Shown one piece after another: positions 23,956 to 36,000 of a DNA stretch of 64,000 bases (positions are counted from its first letter, which is position 1; every line of letters begins with the position of its first letter). The stretch is from Ceratodon purpureus (taxonomy: Eukaryota > Streptophyta > Bryopsida > Pseudoditrichales > Ditrichaceae). A program made the translations under genes and the position numbers. The notes beneath the pieces were generated by a model that was not told the DNA's origin, did no database searches, and saw only the letters and a list, made by a program, of their open reading frames with translations. The stretch lies in contig CM026433.1 of NCBI GenBank assembly GCA_014871385.1, forward strand, positions 9,675,433 to 9,739,432. The letters are read 5' to 3'.

Positions 23956-24396
23956 TTACACTCTGGGCTGGACGCCTGTGTGCCTGGCTTGGCTTGTACC
24001 CAGCTCCAATGCTCCATGCCCACTTTGGAACAAGTTTTGCACAAATGTCTCAAAGTCCAGTACATCGAGGCTTGTGCTTGCTGTGCCTGTGCCTTCTCCG
24101 ATAGACATCTCATTCATAGCTTTAGCTTTGGCTTCTTCTAGCTCCCTCTTCTCCTCCAACAGCCTTGCTTGCTTGGCTGCTTTGGCGGCCTTGGCAAGCT
24201 TGATGAGCTCCGACATGTTTGATTGTTCCAGAGGCATGAGCTTGATGGGGCGACTCCAAGTTTGTGTGTCCATGTCATTGCTTGGGACATTCTTGAGGGA
24301 GGTCCTCTCCACCTTTGGTGCGGTGCTCTTCCTCACCATGAGGCACTTCCTCTTTTTGCTTGCTAATTGCTCCATGTTTGTACTTGGTGCCATCAT
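23956..24396 (-). CDS. Short coiled-coil protein of a duplicated repeat, copy A
   Basis: A 146-residue frame starting MMAPSTNMEQLASKKRKCLM. The N-terminus is basic (KKRK could be a nuclear signal). Residues about 60-95 form a predicted helix rich in Lys, Ala and Glu (LAKAAKAAKQARLLEEKREL). The last 20 residues differ completely from copy B after FQSGHG. I recognise no family. The start was chosen at the first ATG after a leader with a TATA-like box about 290 bp upstream. Identity with copy B, including non-coding DNA, means coding constraint cannot be judged; it may be a transposon-borne or orphan gene. Confidence 0.4.
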   Translation of the reverse strand: MMAPSTNMEQLASKKRKCLMVRKSTAPKVERTSLKNVPSNDMDTQTWSRPIKLMPLEQSNMSELIKLAKAAKAAKQARLLEEKRELEEAKAKAMNEMSIGEGTGTASTSLDVLDFETFVQNLFQSGHGALELGTSQARHTGVQPRV

Positions 24397-25822
24397 ATGG
24401 TGCTAGATTCAAGGCTCAACTTGTGTATGATGGACCAAGTTATGGAACTTTGCAATCAATATGCCCCTTCCAAAGGCTCAACTATAATTGTTTTCTAAAT
24501 TCTTATGACTTTTTACAACTTGATGATATTGTTGTAGCTATACCTTGAAAATATTTACCAACAATGGAAGATGGAAGATGGAAGATGATGATGAATGGGA
24601 TCAATTCCAATGGCAAGTCTAGTGGAACTTCTCTCACCATGCATTGGAAGGTAGAAGAATGGGGATGGAGAATGGGGAGTGGTGGTATTTATCCTCAATT
24701 TCTCAAGATTGCCTTGTACATTCCTTGGGCATAAAGTTCTAGACTTCTAGTGGCTTAAATTAGTCACTAAATTTGGAAGGTAACTTGGAGTTCACTTTAA
24801 TAAAGTACTATACACATAAGCATTTGCTTGGGCCCTACTCTTTTGGTACTTTTCCAAATTAACCCTACTTAGTTCAAGTAGCAAAATTCCAATTTAGCTA
24901 AATTCATCCTTGAAACTTGAAAGCAACTTCCAACCAATCAACTTGGACATTTGAGAACACACAATGTCTCACATGCCAAGATGTAGCAGAATATATCTCA
25001 TATGTCAAGATGTATTGATCAAGGCTATGATTACACCATCTACGAAGGACCTACATTGCGTTGCATTCTAGGATATCTAGGAAAAGTGAAGACATGATTG
25101 TTCTGATAATGGGATATCATAGTCGAAAATGTGTCTGTGACCTGAGTTCGACGACGAGCTCGCTCTCGACATGACACACACAATCGCAATGAGACCCGCC
25201 ATGGCTGCGTGAAAATTACCAATCGAGAGCTTCACATATTGATCATGTCGCTGCTGCGAGTAGACGGAGAGTAGACGGAGAGTGTGGAGATGGAGGGATC
25301 GATGTCGAGCATAATATGGAAGTATTAAATTGAGCTTGCACATGTACAGAGCTTGCAGGATGGAGAGGGCCAGTGTGATCATTCGCACAAGGAGATAAAT
25401 TTTGGGTTATCACAGGTTCATCAGCTTCCATTCCAGGCTAGAATTGGTAATGTGCGTGTTAGTCACTGCCAGTCCCTTATGGAATGGAGCGCCATGATCA
25501 TTTCTGAAACTCAAAATTATGACTGCACTGTATGGGGTTTGGCCATGTTGAAGAGATCGAATGAAGAAAAGAATGTACTAGCCTGAATGCCATATTCGTT
25601 GAAAAGAATGGCCACTCCACGTTATCATGCTGTGCACCATGATACCATTTGGTTGCTGTGATAGATTCAAGTGAAACTAAGACCTAGATCGATCACACAA
25701 TTCATCACAACAAAGTGACAGAGAAACGAAATCCTCAGGGACAAGGGATACGAGCCATTTAAGTACTAGATACGAATTAGAAAACTAGCCGAATGAGCAG
25801 GCATAGATCTATATTACAAGCT
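24013..25822. repeat. 1.81-kb duplicated segment, copy A
   Basis: This segment recurs at 28321-30130 with a constant offset of 4,308 bp. Every stretch compared by eye, and all overlapping frame translations, are identical. It holds most of the coiled-coil ORF, its leader and promoter, and a 5' segment with the peptide frame FHAAMAGLIAIVCVMSRA (about 25210-25160, minus). Beyond 25822 the similarity continues for about 170 bp but with several 3-9-bp insertions or deletions. Confidence 0.95.
24685..24694 (-). promoter_or_regulatory. Probable TATA box of the coiled-coil ORF, copy A
   Basis: GGATAAATAC on the minus strand, about 290 bp before the ATG, preceded by TTGAGAAATTGA. The same box is kept in copy B (28993-29002) and in the diverged copy C at about 56238-56248 (GAGGATAAATAC), which supports function in the element's ancestor. 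Confidence 0.45.
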
Positions 25823-28257
25823 GCCTTCTAGTTGGAGTCACAGGAAAATTGAATTGTTGCGGACTCAGAAACTGTTATGGAAAAGCAAGGTTCCTAATCA
25901 TCATACGACACATGCGGGGATGCTTCACAACCGGGATCAAATGCGTCCCTCCGCAGCGCCGTGACAGCAATTAATGCCAATACGTCGTGTTCCTTCCTTC
26001 CAGGCAGTGATCGATGTGGCTAGTTTAGTCAATTAGCTCTATCGACTGGGCTGCACATGGACGTGACTCGGTTGCAAGTCAGTTTGAGCTTCAGATCATG
26101 TTAACTTAATAATGCTTTTCAACGACGCTGGGACCTAAGACCGTGGAGAAAACTGATCTAATATGCTTCCATTTGAATTGGTCCGAGTAGTTTCCATTTC
26201 GGAACATGATTCTGTGATAGTCTAGTTCTTTGTAAATGGTGTGTCCAACCTGATCTCATTTCAGACTCAGATATAATAATTGTTGTTTGGAGTTGGAGCT
26301 GGAATCATCCAATTTAGACGCAATTGTGGGTGATGCACGTACAACAGCACTTATGACAATGTGGCAAATCTATGAAGACTTTTTATAGTGAAATTTTCTA
26401 CAAATTATGTTATATGAACAAACTATTATCAAATTATGCTTGCCACTTATTTGCAAGTTAGTTATGATAGGGAAGTCCCATCTAAATTAGTCTTCTTATC
26501 CTAATGTCATATCTTTTAATAACCATGTATGAAATAAAAAAAAAGGGTATTGATTTTAAGTAAAATTAGGTTTTAACTTAAAGCTACAAAATTGTAGTAA
26601 TCTATTTAACTAAATATCATAAAGGAATTGCAAGCATGAAGAGATTGGGAGATTAGATTGATTATCTCACATAAATTGCTCCTTGCAGTAACATTTCATT
26701 ATATTCCAATGGGTATAAAAGACCAAAGTTGTGGAGGTAAAATGATTCCATTATCTTTGTAGGGTAAATTTTGCATTCATGGAAAAAAGCTCTAGTATTG
26801 GTCAATTACTCTAAATATTTATTTGCCTACTTAAGTTTTAGCACAAAGATGCTAGGCTACATGCTTAAATTTATTTTTTCTTTTAATATGTTGAATTTTG
26901 AAATTCTTTTTGACTATCACATCCATGCTTGTCAAATGCTTCACATTCTTTTTCACTTTCACAATGATTGATAAAGATGCTATTACAACATGATAATAGC
27001 ATATAACATATAAAACCCAAAAGTATGGAAATCTTTTGTCATAAAACTGACTATACAATATCAAACACAAAGTAGTTTTTGAGTTCTTAGAAACCCTCTT
27101 ATTCTTTGAAATTTGAATGTTGGTGTAATAAAGTATGAAAAATTGACAAGTCAAGGACCTCATCTATAAACTTAGTTAGAATTACAACCAAAACCATTAT
27201 AGTTATGTTTATGTTTGTAGACAATGTGTCAACAGTCTTTTACAGCCACAAGAAAAGTCAAACCATACATATAAATCAACGGAAGAGAGGAAAGACTCCA
27301 ATTCCAATCATAACTTGGAAGCCTTAATCAATTATTCCATCCAACACTATGCTTTAGCTCCACACCGCTATATACCTCACAAATGATTTATCATAAATTT
27401 CATCTTCTAAACATTATATTATATTATATTTCATTTTATTAAGACCCAATCCTCGAGAGATTTTACCAGCCACTGTATGATCATAAGGACAAAATGATTC
27501 AACTCTAATTTTCGAGGTATCCAAATTTTGGATGATGTAACTAACAATCAATATTTTGACCACTTTCAAGCTTTGAACACCACATTCGCCATCACAAACT
27601 GGCTCAGATTTTTTGCACTGAAATGGAAAACAAAACTCTGTGACACAACAGCTCAATGCGTATCAAGTCTCCTACCGTCGTGGAACACAACTTAGGTGGC
27701 TTGGATAAGGCTGATGAGCTAGTGTTAATTGACAACCAGGTCAATTACTGGAATCAGAAGGAATCCCTTCACTCGAAATATAGAACCAATGTATAATTTA
27801 TTAATTTACCAGATTTCGCAGAGGAAACTGGTATTTCAGGGCTGAGGTAGCTTCATTTTACAAAATAGGAAATTTAAGGTTATCATCTAGATTGTTGTTT
27901 TTATAATTTCACTATGGAAACCGGGCCATGAATCTGATTGACCTCCACGGGTGAGTTTACATCCAACTGAGTCTGCTTTTATTTACATTTTTTGTAGAAA
28001 TTGCAATTGTCTATTGGTGAAGTACTTTATATTTACATTATTCTATGCACAAATCATGCTCGGCACTTCCAATCAAATGTCCATCCTCTTGGCATGAATT
28101 TGAAGTGTCAAACTAATATACAGACTCGTTCTTATTTGGAACAGTTTCAAATTTCAAGCTTATAAACCCAGGCTGATTGAACTTTGCAGTAAGTTTGCTC
28201 CACACAATATTATGTGCACTGTGCAGCAGCTGCATCTCTGTCCAGCAAGTTGATCAG
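25823..28257. other. Spacer between duplicated copies, with part of an old dispersed repeat
   Basis: AT-rich DNA with no supported gene. Positions about 27440-27720 match the reverse complement of 57290-57760 (shared phrases include CCAAATTTTGGATGATG and AAGTCTCCTACCGTC). In 25640-25700 the minus strand reads AATGGTATCATGGTGCAC, faintly like an initiator-tRNA primer-binding site, but the match is partial. Frames at 26771-27163 lie in AT-rich sequence and look accidental. Confidence 0.45.
27440..27720 (+). repeat. Dispersed repeat, copy 1 (inverted partner at 57290-57760)
   Basis: Shared blocks include TGATCATAAGGACAAAATGATT, CCAAATTTTGGATGATG, CATCACAAACT, GAAATGGAAA, TCTGTGACA and CAAGTCTCCTACCGTC, in the same order. 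On this strand both copies can be read partly as protein (SLLPSWN then VAWI) but with stops, so a decayed coding region is possible. Confidence 0.6.
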
Positions 28258-28704
28258 CTAATTAACTTGAAGTGTGGGCTTCTCAGGCTGCTGTGCTGGC
28301 TCAGATTGCTTGTACCCTGATCCATGCCCACTTTGGAACAAGTTTTGCACAAATGTCTCAAAGTCCAGTACATCGAGGCTTGTGCTTGCTGTGCCTGTGC
28401 CTTCTCCGATAGACATCTCATTCATAGCTTTAGCTTTGGCTTCTTCTAGCTCCCTCTTCTCCTCCAACAGCCTTGCTTGCTTGGCTGCTTTGGCGGCCTT
28501 GGCAAGCTTGATGAGCTCCGACATGTTTGATTGTTCCAGAGGCATGAGCTTGATGGGGCGACTCCAAGTTTGTGTGTCCATGTCATTGCTTGGGACATTC
28601 TTGAGGGAGGTCCTCTCCACCTTTGGTGCGGTGCTCTTCCTCACCATGAGGCACTTCCTCTTTTTGCTTGCTAATTGCTCCATGTTTGTACTTGGTGCCA
28701 TCAT
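28258..28704 (-). CDS. Short coiled-coil protein of a duplicated repeat, copy B
   Basis: A 148-residue frame identical to copy A through residue 126 or so (up to FQSGHG) and then different, ending with a Gln/Pro-rich tail (SEPAQQPEKPTLQVN). The break in identity falls at 28321/24013, inside the coding region. Either the identical block was copied over an older pair by gene conversion, or the duplication breakpoint landed inside the gene. Function unknown. Confidence 0.4.
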   Translation of the reverse strand: MMAPSTNMEQLASKKRKCLMVRKSTAPKVERTSLKNVPSNDMDTQTWSRPIKLMPLEQSNMSELIKLAKAAKAAKQARLLEEKRELEEAKAKAMNEMSIGEGTGTASTSLDVLDFETFVQNLFQSGHGSGYKQSEPAQQPEKPTLQVN

Positions 28705-30130
28705 ATGGTGCTAGATTCAAGGCTCAACTTGTGTATGATGGACCAAGTTATGGAACTTTGCAATCAATATGCCCCTTCCAAAGGCTCAACTATAATTGTT
28801 TTCTAAATTCTTATGACTTTTTACAACTTGATGATATTGTTGTAGCTATACCTTGAAAATATTTACCAACAATGGAAGATGGAAGATGGAAGATGATGAT
28901 GAATGGGATCAATTCCAATGGCAAGTCTAGTGGAACTTCTCTCACCATGCATTGGAAGGTAGAAGAATGGGGATGGAGAATGGGGAGTGGTGGTATTTAT
29001 CCTCAATTTCTCAAGATTGCCTTGTACATTCCTTGGGCATAAAGTTCTAGACTTCTAGTGGCTTAAATTAGTCACTAAATTTGGAAGGTAACTTGGAGTT
29101 CACTTTAATAAAGTACTATACACATAAGCATTTGCTTGGGCCCTACTCTTTTGGTACTTTTCCAAATTAACCCTACTTAGTTCAAGTAGCAAAATTCCAA
29201 TTTAGCTAAATTCATCCTTGAAACTTGAAAGCAACTTCCAACCAATCAACTTGGACATTTGAGAACACACAATGTCTCACATGCCAAGATGTAGCAGAAT
29301 ATATCTCATATGTCAAGATGTATTGATCAAGGCTATGATTACACCATCTACGAAGGACCTACATTGCGTTGCATTCTAGGATATCTAGGAAAAGTGAAGA
29401 CATGATTGTTCTGATAATGGGATATCATAGTCGAAAATGTGTCTGTGACCTGAGTTCGACGACGAGCTCGCTCTCGACATGACACACACAATCGCAATGA
29501 GACCCGCCATGGCTGCGTGAAAATTACCAATCGAGAGCTTCACATATTGATCATGTCGCTGCTGCGAGTAGACGGAGAGTAGACGGAGAGTGTGGAGATG
29601 GAGGGATCGATGTCGAGCATAATATGGAAGTATTAAATTGAGCTTGCACATGTACAGAGCTTGCAGGATGGAGAGGGCCAGTGTGATCATTCGCACAAGG
29701 AGATAAATTTTGGGTTATCACAGGTTCATCAGCTTCCATTCCAGGCTAGAATTGGTAATGTGCGTGTTAGTCACTGCCAGTCCCTTATGGAATGGAGCGC
29801 CATGATCATTTCTGAAACTCAAAATTATGACTGCACTGTATGGGGTTTGGCCATGTTGAAGAGATCGAATGAAGAAAAGAATGTACTAGCCTGAATGCCA
29901 TATTCGTTGAAAAGAATGGCCACTCCACGTTATCATGCTGTGCACCATGATACCATTTGGTTGCTGTGATAGATTCAAGTGAAACTAAGACCTAGATCGA
30001 TCACACAATTCATCACAACAAAGTGACAGAGAAACGAAATCCTCAGGGACAAGGGATACGAGCCATTTAAGTACTAGATACGAATTAGAAAACTAGCCGA
30101 ATGAGCAGGCATAGATCTATATTACAAGCT
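28321..30130. repeat. 1.81-kb duplicated segment, copy B
   Basis: Partner of 24013-25822 at constant offset 4,308 bp. After 30130 a diverging tail runs to about 30255 in which copy A carries several short extra stretches relative to B (for example CTGCCTTCTAGTTGGAGTCA in A against CTTCTAGTTG in B). Confidence 0.95.
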
Positions 30131-30361
30131 TCTAGTTGTACAGGAAAATTGTTGCGGAGAGTTATGGAAAAGCAACCTAATCATCATACGACATATGCGG
30201 GGATGCTTCACAACCGGGATCAAATGCGTCCGCAGCGCCACAGCAATGCCAGTACGAAACCACTTCACCACCCCCAATTGTATCCATCGTCCCGCCCGTG
30301 TACACACTCTCGAATTTCCTTTTCGTCTCACCTGCAACCATTTTAACCATTACTCGAAAAA

Positions 30362-30979
30362 TTGTCATCACATCAAGCGAATTCTACCCGAAGTATTCAG
30401 CAACGTGAGACCAGATTGAGGCAAATGGTTGCACTGACCTCCGTAGTGCGCAGTGTGGAATCGACAAGCGCGCGGATGATTCTCCACCGGATTGAACATC
30501 TTCTTACAAGTGCGACATGTCCGCAGCTCCACTTTCACCTCCGCTTCTCCTCCTCCACTCGCTTGCGCCCTAACCCCTGCAACCCAACACTCTCAAAACT
30601 GATGTCTACTCTTCTAAAACAATCTCCATCACATGCTACAAAAACACATTCCATCTCTAGCAAGGGAATTCCCATCTCTACCATACCCAACCTCAACCCT
30701 AAACAACACCATTCTTCCCACACACACATCCATTTCTCAATTCAACTCCAGAATGTGAATCTCTTACCATGTCTTCCAGGTTGGGAGGAGCTGAACCGTG
30801 ATGTCCTCGTCACCAGTGACACAGAATTGAATGTGAGCGACGGAGAGGAAACAGTAGCAGCCCACATCTCTTCCGAATCCTTACAACAAGTGCAACAAAT
30901 GCAATGTGGATGGCAGACTGCTCTCTCCCTCTCAGTCCTACTCCCTGCTTTGTGTGCTTTTCTGGTGATATCTAGGTGA
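30362..30979 (+). CDS. Hypothetical protein, possible C-terminal membrane anchor
   Basis: A 205-residue open frame that begins where similarity to the duplicated repeat ends. The first 130 residues are rich in Ser, Thr, His and Arg and not convincing. The last 70 (LPCLPGWEELNRD, an acidic SDGEETVAAHI segment, QQVQQMQCGW) look more protein-like and end in a hydrophobic helix ALSLSVLLPALCAFLVI that would suit a tail anchor. No family is recognised and there is no neighbour that explains it. The 5' end may be non-coding or may belong to a spliced gene. Confidence 0.3.
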   Translation: MSSHQANSTRSIQQRETRLRQMVALTSVVRSVESTSARMILHRIEHLLTSATCPQLHFHLRFSSSTRLRPNPCNPTLSKLMSTLLKQSPSHATKTHSISSKGIPISTIPNLNPKQHHSSHTHIHFSIQLQNVNLLPCLPGWEELNRDVLVTSDTELNVSDGEETVAAHISSESLQQVQQMQCGWQTALSLSVLLPALCAFLVISR

Positions 30980-33095
30980 TAGTGTGGTGATATTGGTGCG
31001 TTATCTGGGTGTTACTGGGGTGGATATCTTGTGAACATTTCGGGGTGAGGAGGTTGTGAATTGAGTTCAAACTCTGAGTGATTGTGTCCCTGAATCTGCC
31101 ACTTGGTGGTGAGGTAGGAGACTGAGTTTTTCTTGGAAAATTTCTCTAGAAAAGTTCTTTTGGGAAGTTGTGTAGATGTGGGTAGTGTGATTTTTGATGA
31201 CAAATTCTTTTGGTGTGATGTGCATCCAGGTAGCTAGCTTTTGAGTTGGTTTGGAGGGAGTTTTCTATGCGTAGGTGAGTTGGAATGGATCTGAGATAGC
31301 GTTAGAGGCTAGCACGGTGACATAAGTACGTATATGAAATGTTGTAATGTTGTAACTGAGTGCTTTGTATGGGTACCTGCTGCATTTGTGTGTTTGGAGA
31401 TAATTTGTAAGTGGTTTTGTTATATTTCTTGGTGTGTTCTAAATTGGAGAAACGAAACTGCATCTAGCAGCTGTAGCTTGTAGAAAGGATGATTTAGGCT
31501 TCCAGCTTTACCAAGCAGATGTTCCTGTTCTTTGTTTACGGATTAACACAGTCAGCCACAATTCCAAGATGACCACAATTCCCAGATAGCCATGTTTCTG
31601 AGGAATTCATGCTCCAGTTTGCAGCGAATGCAAATGGAAATCCAGCTCAATCTGGAGAAAACGCTCGTTTCGGCGGATGTGAATCTCTCGACATTCCAGG
31701 ACTTTCTATGTCTGAAATTTGGACAGGTATTAGAAGACTTCGGCAGTGCACACTTGGAAAATGAAGTGCAATGTTCAGAACTCTCACGGTGAAACAAACT
31801 TCGAAGTTGCCAGACTTAGAAAGGTCGAAGCTGAAACTGTAATCATCTAGACAGGATGAGATGAAGACGAGATCTGAGTGCTTTCACTCAGTGAAGAGAA
31901 TCAAGCAGTGAACAGACAAGCTTGGTGCAGAACTTCAAATCGGAACCATTGTTCCAAAAAATAAATGTGCTCCGACATATTTGTCAGATATCCGGCGGCC
32001 TGAACCCACGGATCCTTGCAGTTTGTCCGCTGGCATGTCATGGCATTATCACTACAACAGAGAGTTGGATGAGTATTGTATATTACAAACACAAATAGTA
32101 CACTTGTCAACGCACGATCAACTCATGGGTCATTCAAAAGGAACACAGATCACTTTAATCTGTTCTGGAACCCGAGTCAACCAAAGGACATATGTCACAG
32201 CTATACAATAGAGGCATTGAAAAATTCTGAGCTAAGCATTTACATGTACTCTTGAGAAAGTGGCAGAAGGAACCAGCTTGAAATGGAAGCTTCTCCATCA
32301 CTCCTTAAAATATGACACTGCCAGTGTTTTTCTTTTTTTTTCTGTAAAAGTGGACCAAAAAACAATGTCCACAACTCCAAATAGAGGAAAGAAAGGCGAA
32401 ATCATCCTTCAGAATATATCAGATCAAACCCCACCTGAGAAGGTTTGAGGTCTCCCTAAAGCGGTGGCCTTGACAAGGGTATAAACGTACAACGATTATG
32501 TCAGATTGCCATCCCTGCAATAAGGATCGAGGAAGATCTGAAATCAAATATTAGCAAAGAGCAGAATAAAAGCGAAATCAATTTTAACCTTTCATATCTT
32601 TAAAATGGGCAGTATATGGTGCTGGCGGATACATATAATACGATCAATATGTGCTCCATGTAGACCGTGGAGATCGTGGAGCGCCCCGCACATCAGAAGC
32701 AATCCCTCTCGGTGTGTGTCCTCTTGGTGAATCTGATCGATCTTCTGGTCTTATTCCATTCTGTCATCCCACACAAGCCTATGTCAACATTCTGCAGCGC
32801 CTAAAAACAAACACATTGCACTAGACCAGAGTGTCAAATGCAAATTGTTCTCACTAGAATCTTTGGTTTCTACTACTTTAATAATAATTTAACAAGACCA
32901 TTACAATGGGTCTTATAAACAAGAAAAAGATACCAACTTATTTCATACTTGCCAAATAGATTACTTTCAGTTCGGTGAAAAATTCAGAAGTCTGCTTAAA
33001 GGATACTCAAGCACATGCAACATTTGCAGACATGAAGTTGTACGCAATGAGCGCACAACACAAGTTTCCAACTTCATTTATAAGACCCTAAAAGT
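30980..33095. other. Intergenic DNA upstream of the VAC14 3' end, nothing recognised
   Basis: About 2.1 kb without a supported gene. Frames of 60-80 codons occur on both strands with no family similarity. The right end (32800-33095) is probably VAC14 3' untranslated region or could hold a last VAC14 exon: a possible acceptor near 32807 would continue the frame for some 35 codons. Confidence 0.4.
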
Positions 33096-36000
33096 CTAAA
33101 ATCCAGGTTTAAAATGAATTTCTATGGCAGTGCTTAAAGTATGGCAGTACAGAATCTCAAGGGGCTGTACGAAACAACCAGAGGTGGAAATCAATACCTG
33201 ATTTGAGACAACGGCAGGCCTGCGAGGTGGCTTTGGATTATTAACAACCACTCTGTGCAACCGATGTTGGTATTGCATATGCTCGAACTGTTTCAACTGT
33301 ACGGCGAAGTTGATACCTGCAGCTCCATTGCCTGATTCTGCATTATTCTTTTCACCATCCTCCATAGTCGGGAGGTTGATTGAGCTAGTTGGCATGGATG
33401 GAATGTGAGAAAGGATCTGAGGAAATGGTCCTGCTGAAGCACTCCTCCGTATTGCGCTAAGTCCAGGAAATTCGCTGGGAGCTGATGTTCCATGTGACTG
33501 CGTGTGCATAAACGAATGTGATGGAACTGTCTTCAATCTAGTGCGTAAGATTTTGAATGCTGAACTTTGCTGATAAGCCAATGGGAAATGTTCAGTAGTC
33601 GACCCTCACTATATCCCAAGAACATTAAAAAAAACCAAAGGTAAAATAACTAAGAACAATGACAATGCCAGTGCCGATAACACAATAATTTAATTTGTTG
33701 AGTACAGCTAAACAATGAGCATCAAAGAAGAGGGCCACAAACAAGGATAAGGACCTAAGAAGTTGTACCTGAGGAAGAAGCATAAGGAGCCCATAAAGTG
33801 TTTTTAGAAGTTGGGGGTAACGCGCTGGCTCTAACAACTGTAACACAGACCACAACATCAGCAACTATCAGCAACTATTCCAGCTTGGTGTCTCTACCAA
33901 TCGAAAAATACTATCATGCATTGTAAAAACAGCACTAATCTTGACAATGCAAACAATTTTCACAAAATAGAAAAAACACACATAGAATACATAATAGGGA
34001 CCTGACTCTAGAAATCGACAGTGTAGAAAAATTACCTGCAACCTCAAGTAGGCAAAGATTGGGGTCTCTAAAAGTCGCACCAACTTGTCTACTTGTACTA
34101 ATAAATTTACACTAATATCTGACTCTCCAAGCGATTGAATCACAGAACTTGCGTGTGGGTAAGCCTGCACAAAAACAAACCGAGTGACCAAACATCAGGA
34201 TAAACAATTTATCTTTTGTCGCGAGATCTTTGTGAGCTCATGTAGTCAATATGAAAGCCTGCTTTAAATTAGAAACTTGATATTCTACCTACTTCCTAGT
34301 AACGTAATATGCAAAGCGCCTTATCGTAATATCGTATTGAAAATATCGTAATACATCTCAGAAAAGAAGTTACTTAGTCAATAAGGTCATTCTACTCCTC
34401 TCCCACATACATTATACTGTGCTAATATTCGATTGCTGCGTTGTCTGCTTGTGGCAATGACCTGATGTTAGAATATTCCACATGACCTGAACGATGAAAT
34501 AGTAGAATGACTGCATACATCGTCCGGATGGCTTGGTCGGAGCAAATAAATATCTAGGTCATACCTGAGCAAGCAAACAGAGACTGATAGTTGCCATGGG
34601 TGAATGGCACCAGGATGCATACAAGGCAATAAATAGGTCCCGTCCAGCAGAAGCTGAAAGAGACTCTTTTAAAAGAGCTCTCAAATCTGCTAGCTCCGGA
34701 GCAGTCAAGAGTATCAAATTTAGCGCCTGCAGTGCATATGTATTTGCTTAGCATCTAGAGCCTAAATTTCTTTAGAGTTTTGCTTACAATTAAAGCACAA
34801 CCTGTATGTTCTAACTTTTGTTTGTAAGCTTCTCAGACTAATGCTCAAGTTTCAGCACAGATCGAAAATCATAACACATAAAGGAAAGACCTGAAATGCA
34901 TTCAATAACAGTCATATCCATACCTGGACCATAATGGTTGCAAACTCAAGGTCTGCCTCCCCTTCCAAAATGGTGGCCAGCTCCCGATAAACTCGTTCTG
35001 CATCCAGCAACTGGCATAGTCTTCGTAACGCCAACGTACCTCTCCTATAACAACAAGCATATAAACCAGAAAAAGCCTTTTTCAGATTCCTTATTACAAT
35101 CAAGGAAAATTTAAATGAAGCTCATTTCTTTCAAACCCAGCGACCTACCTGGCTTCAAAGGAAACAATCGAATCGTATAGATCTTGTACATCTAATCAGA
35201 TTTGAAAGCAGTTAAGTCTACGAATTGTAAATTACAAGGTCCAGAAACAATATTAACCTAACAAAGACAAATAGGATAACAAATACTTCACAAAGGCCAC
35301 TTAAAGCAGAAGGCACAAGTCTGATTCTCCGTTTCTCCAGAACCATTTTGAACACGCTATGAAACTCAAATTGTCATTAGAATTACCGTTCAAGAAGAGA
35401 ATGTTCACTGTTGAAGCGGTGCACAAGAAAAACCATCAGGTGTCGGAAATGTTGAGCATCTCGAGCTATGCGGGCTTGCACTTCCAGTACAAGCAGGGCA
35501 ACCTGCAAAAGATACAAGTCAGTCAAAATCCATTTCAAGATAACTTCAAATACAACAAATATCCGTAACATTTGAAGAAAGCTAAAGACTGACTCAACAA
35601 TCCGTTCACATCAAAGGGAGCGGAACTCACTTCATCAGATGTGTCCGAAAGCGATGTCAGCAAGGCAGGAAAGATGTCATCCAAAAATGAGAGCACCTGT
35701 AAAACCACAAACCTCACTTATAAATCGCCCAATATTGCTAGAGAAGTCACGGCAACTCCGACTTGGTCAAATTCTCACATTAGCACCTTCTGAATAATTC
35801 TCGTGTCATATTGAATAAGTAGCCATGTAGGAACATGACGACCTTTTGGTGTATGGTGGTTGCATACAACCTTCTGAGAAATTGTGCGCTCCAACATGAT
35901 TTGAGCACATCCTTGATAGTTACCAGGGCAACAATCTGCAAGACTTAAAAATTTCAGGTGTGTTTAATTGAAAAGTCACCTCTGTCCGGTGCCTCTCCAA

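Noticed and set aside
25640..25700. Primer-binding site of an LTR element (AATGGTATCATGGTGCAC, minus strand)
   Set aside because: Only the first eight or nine bases match the initiator tRNA pattern and no LTR pair or polyprotein is found.
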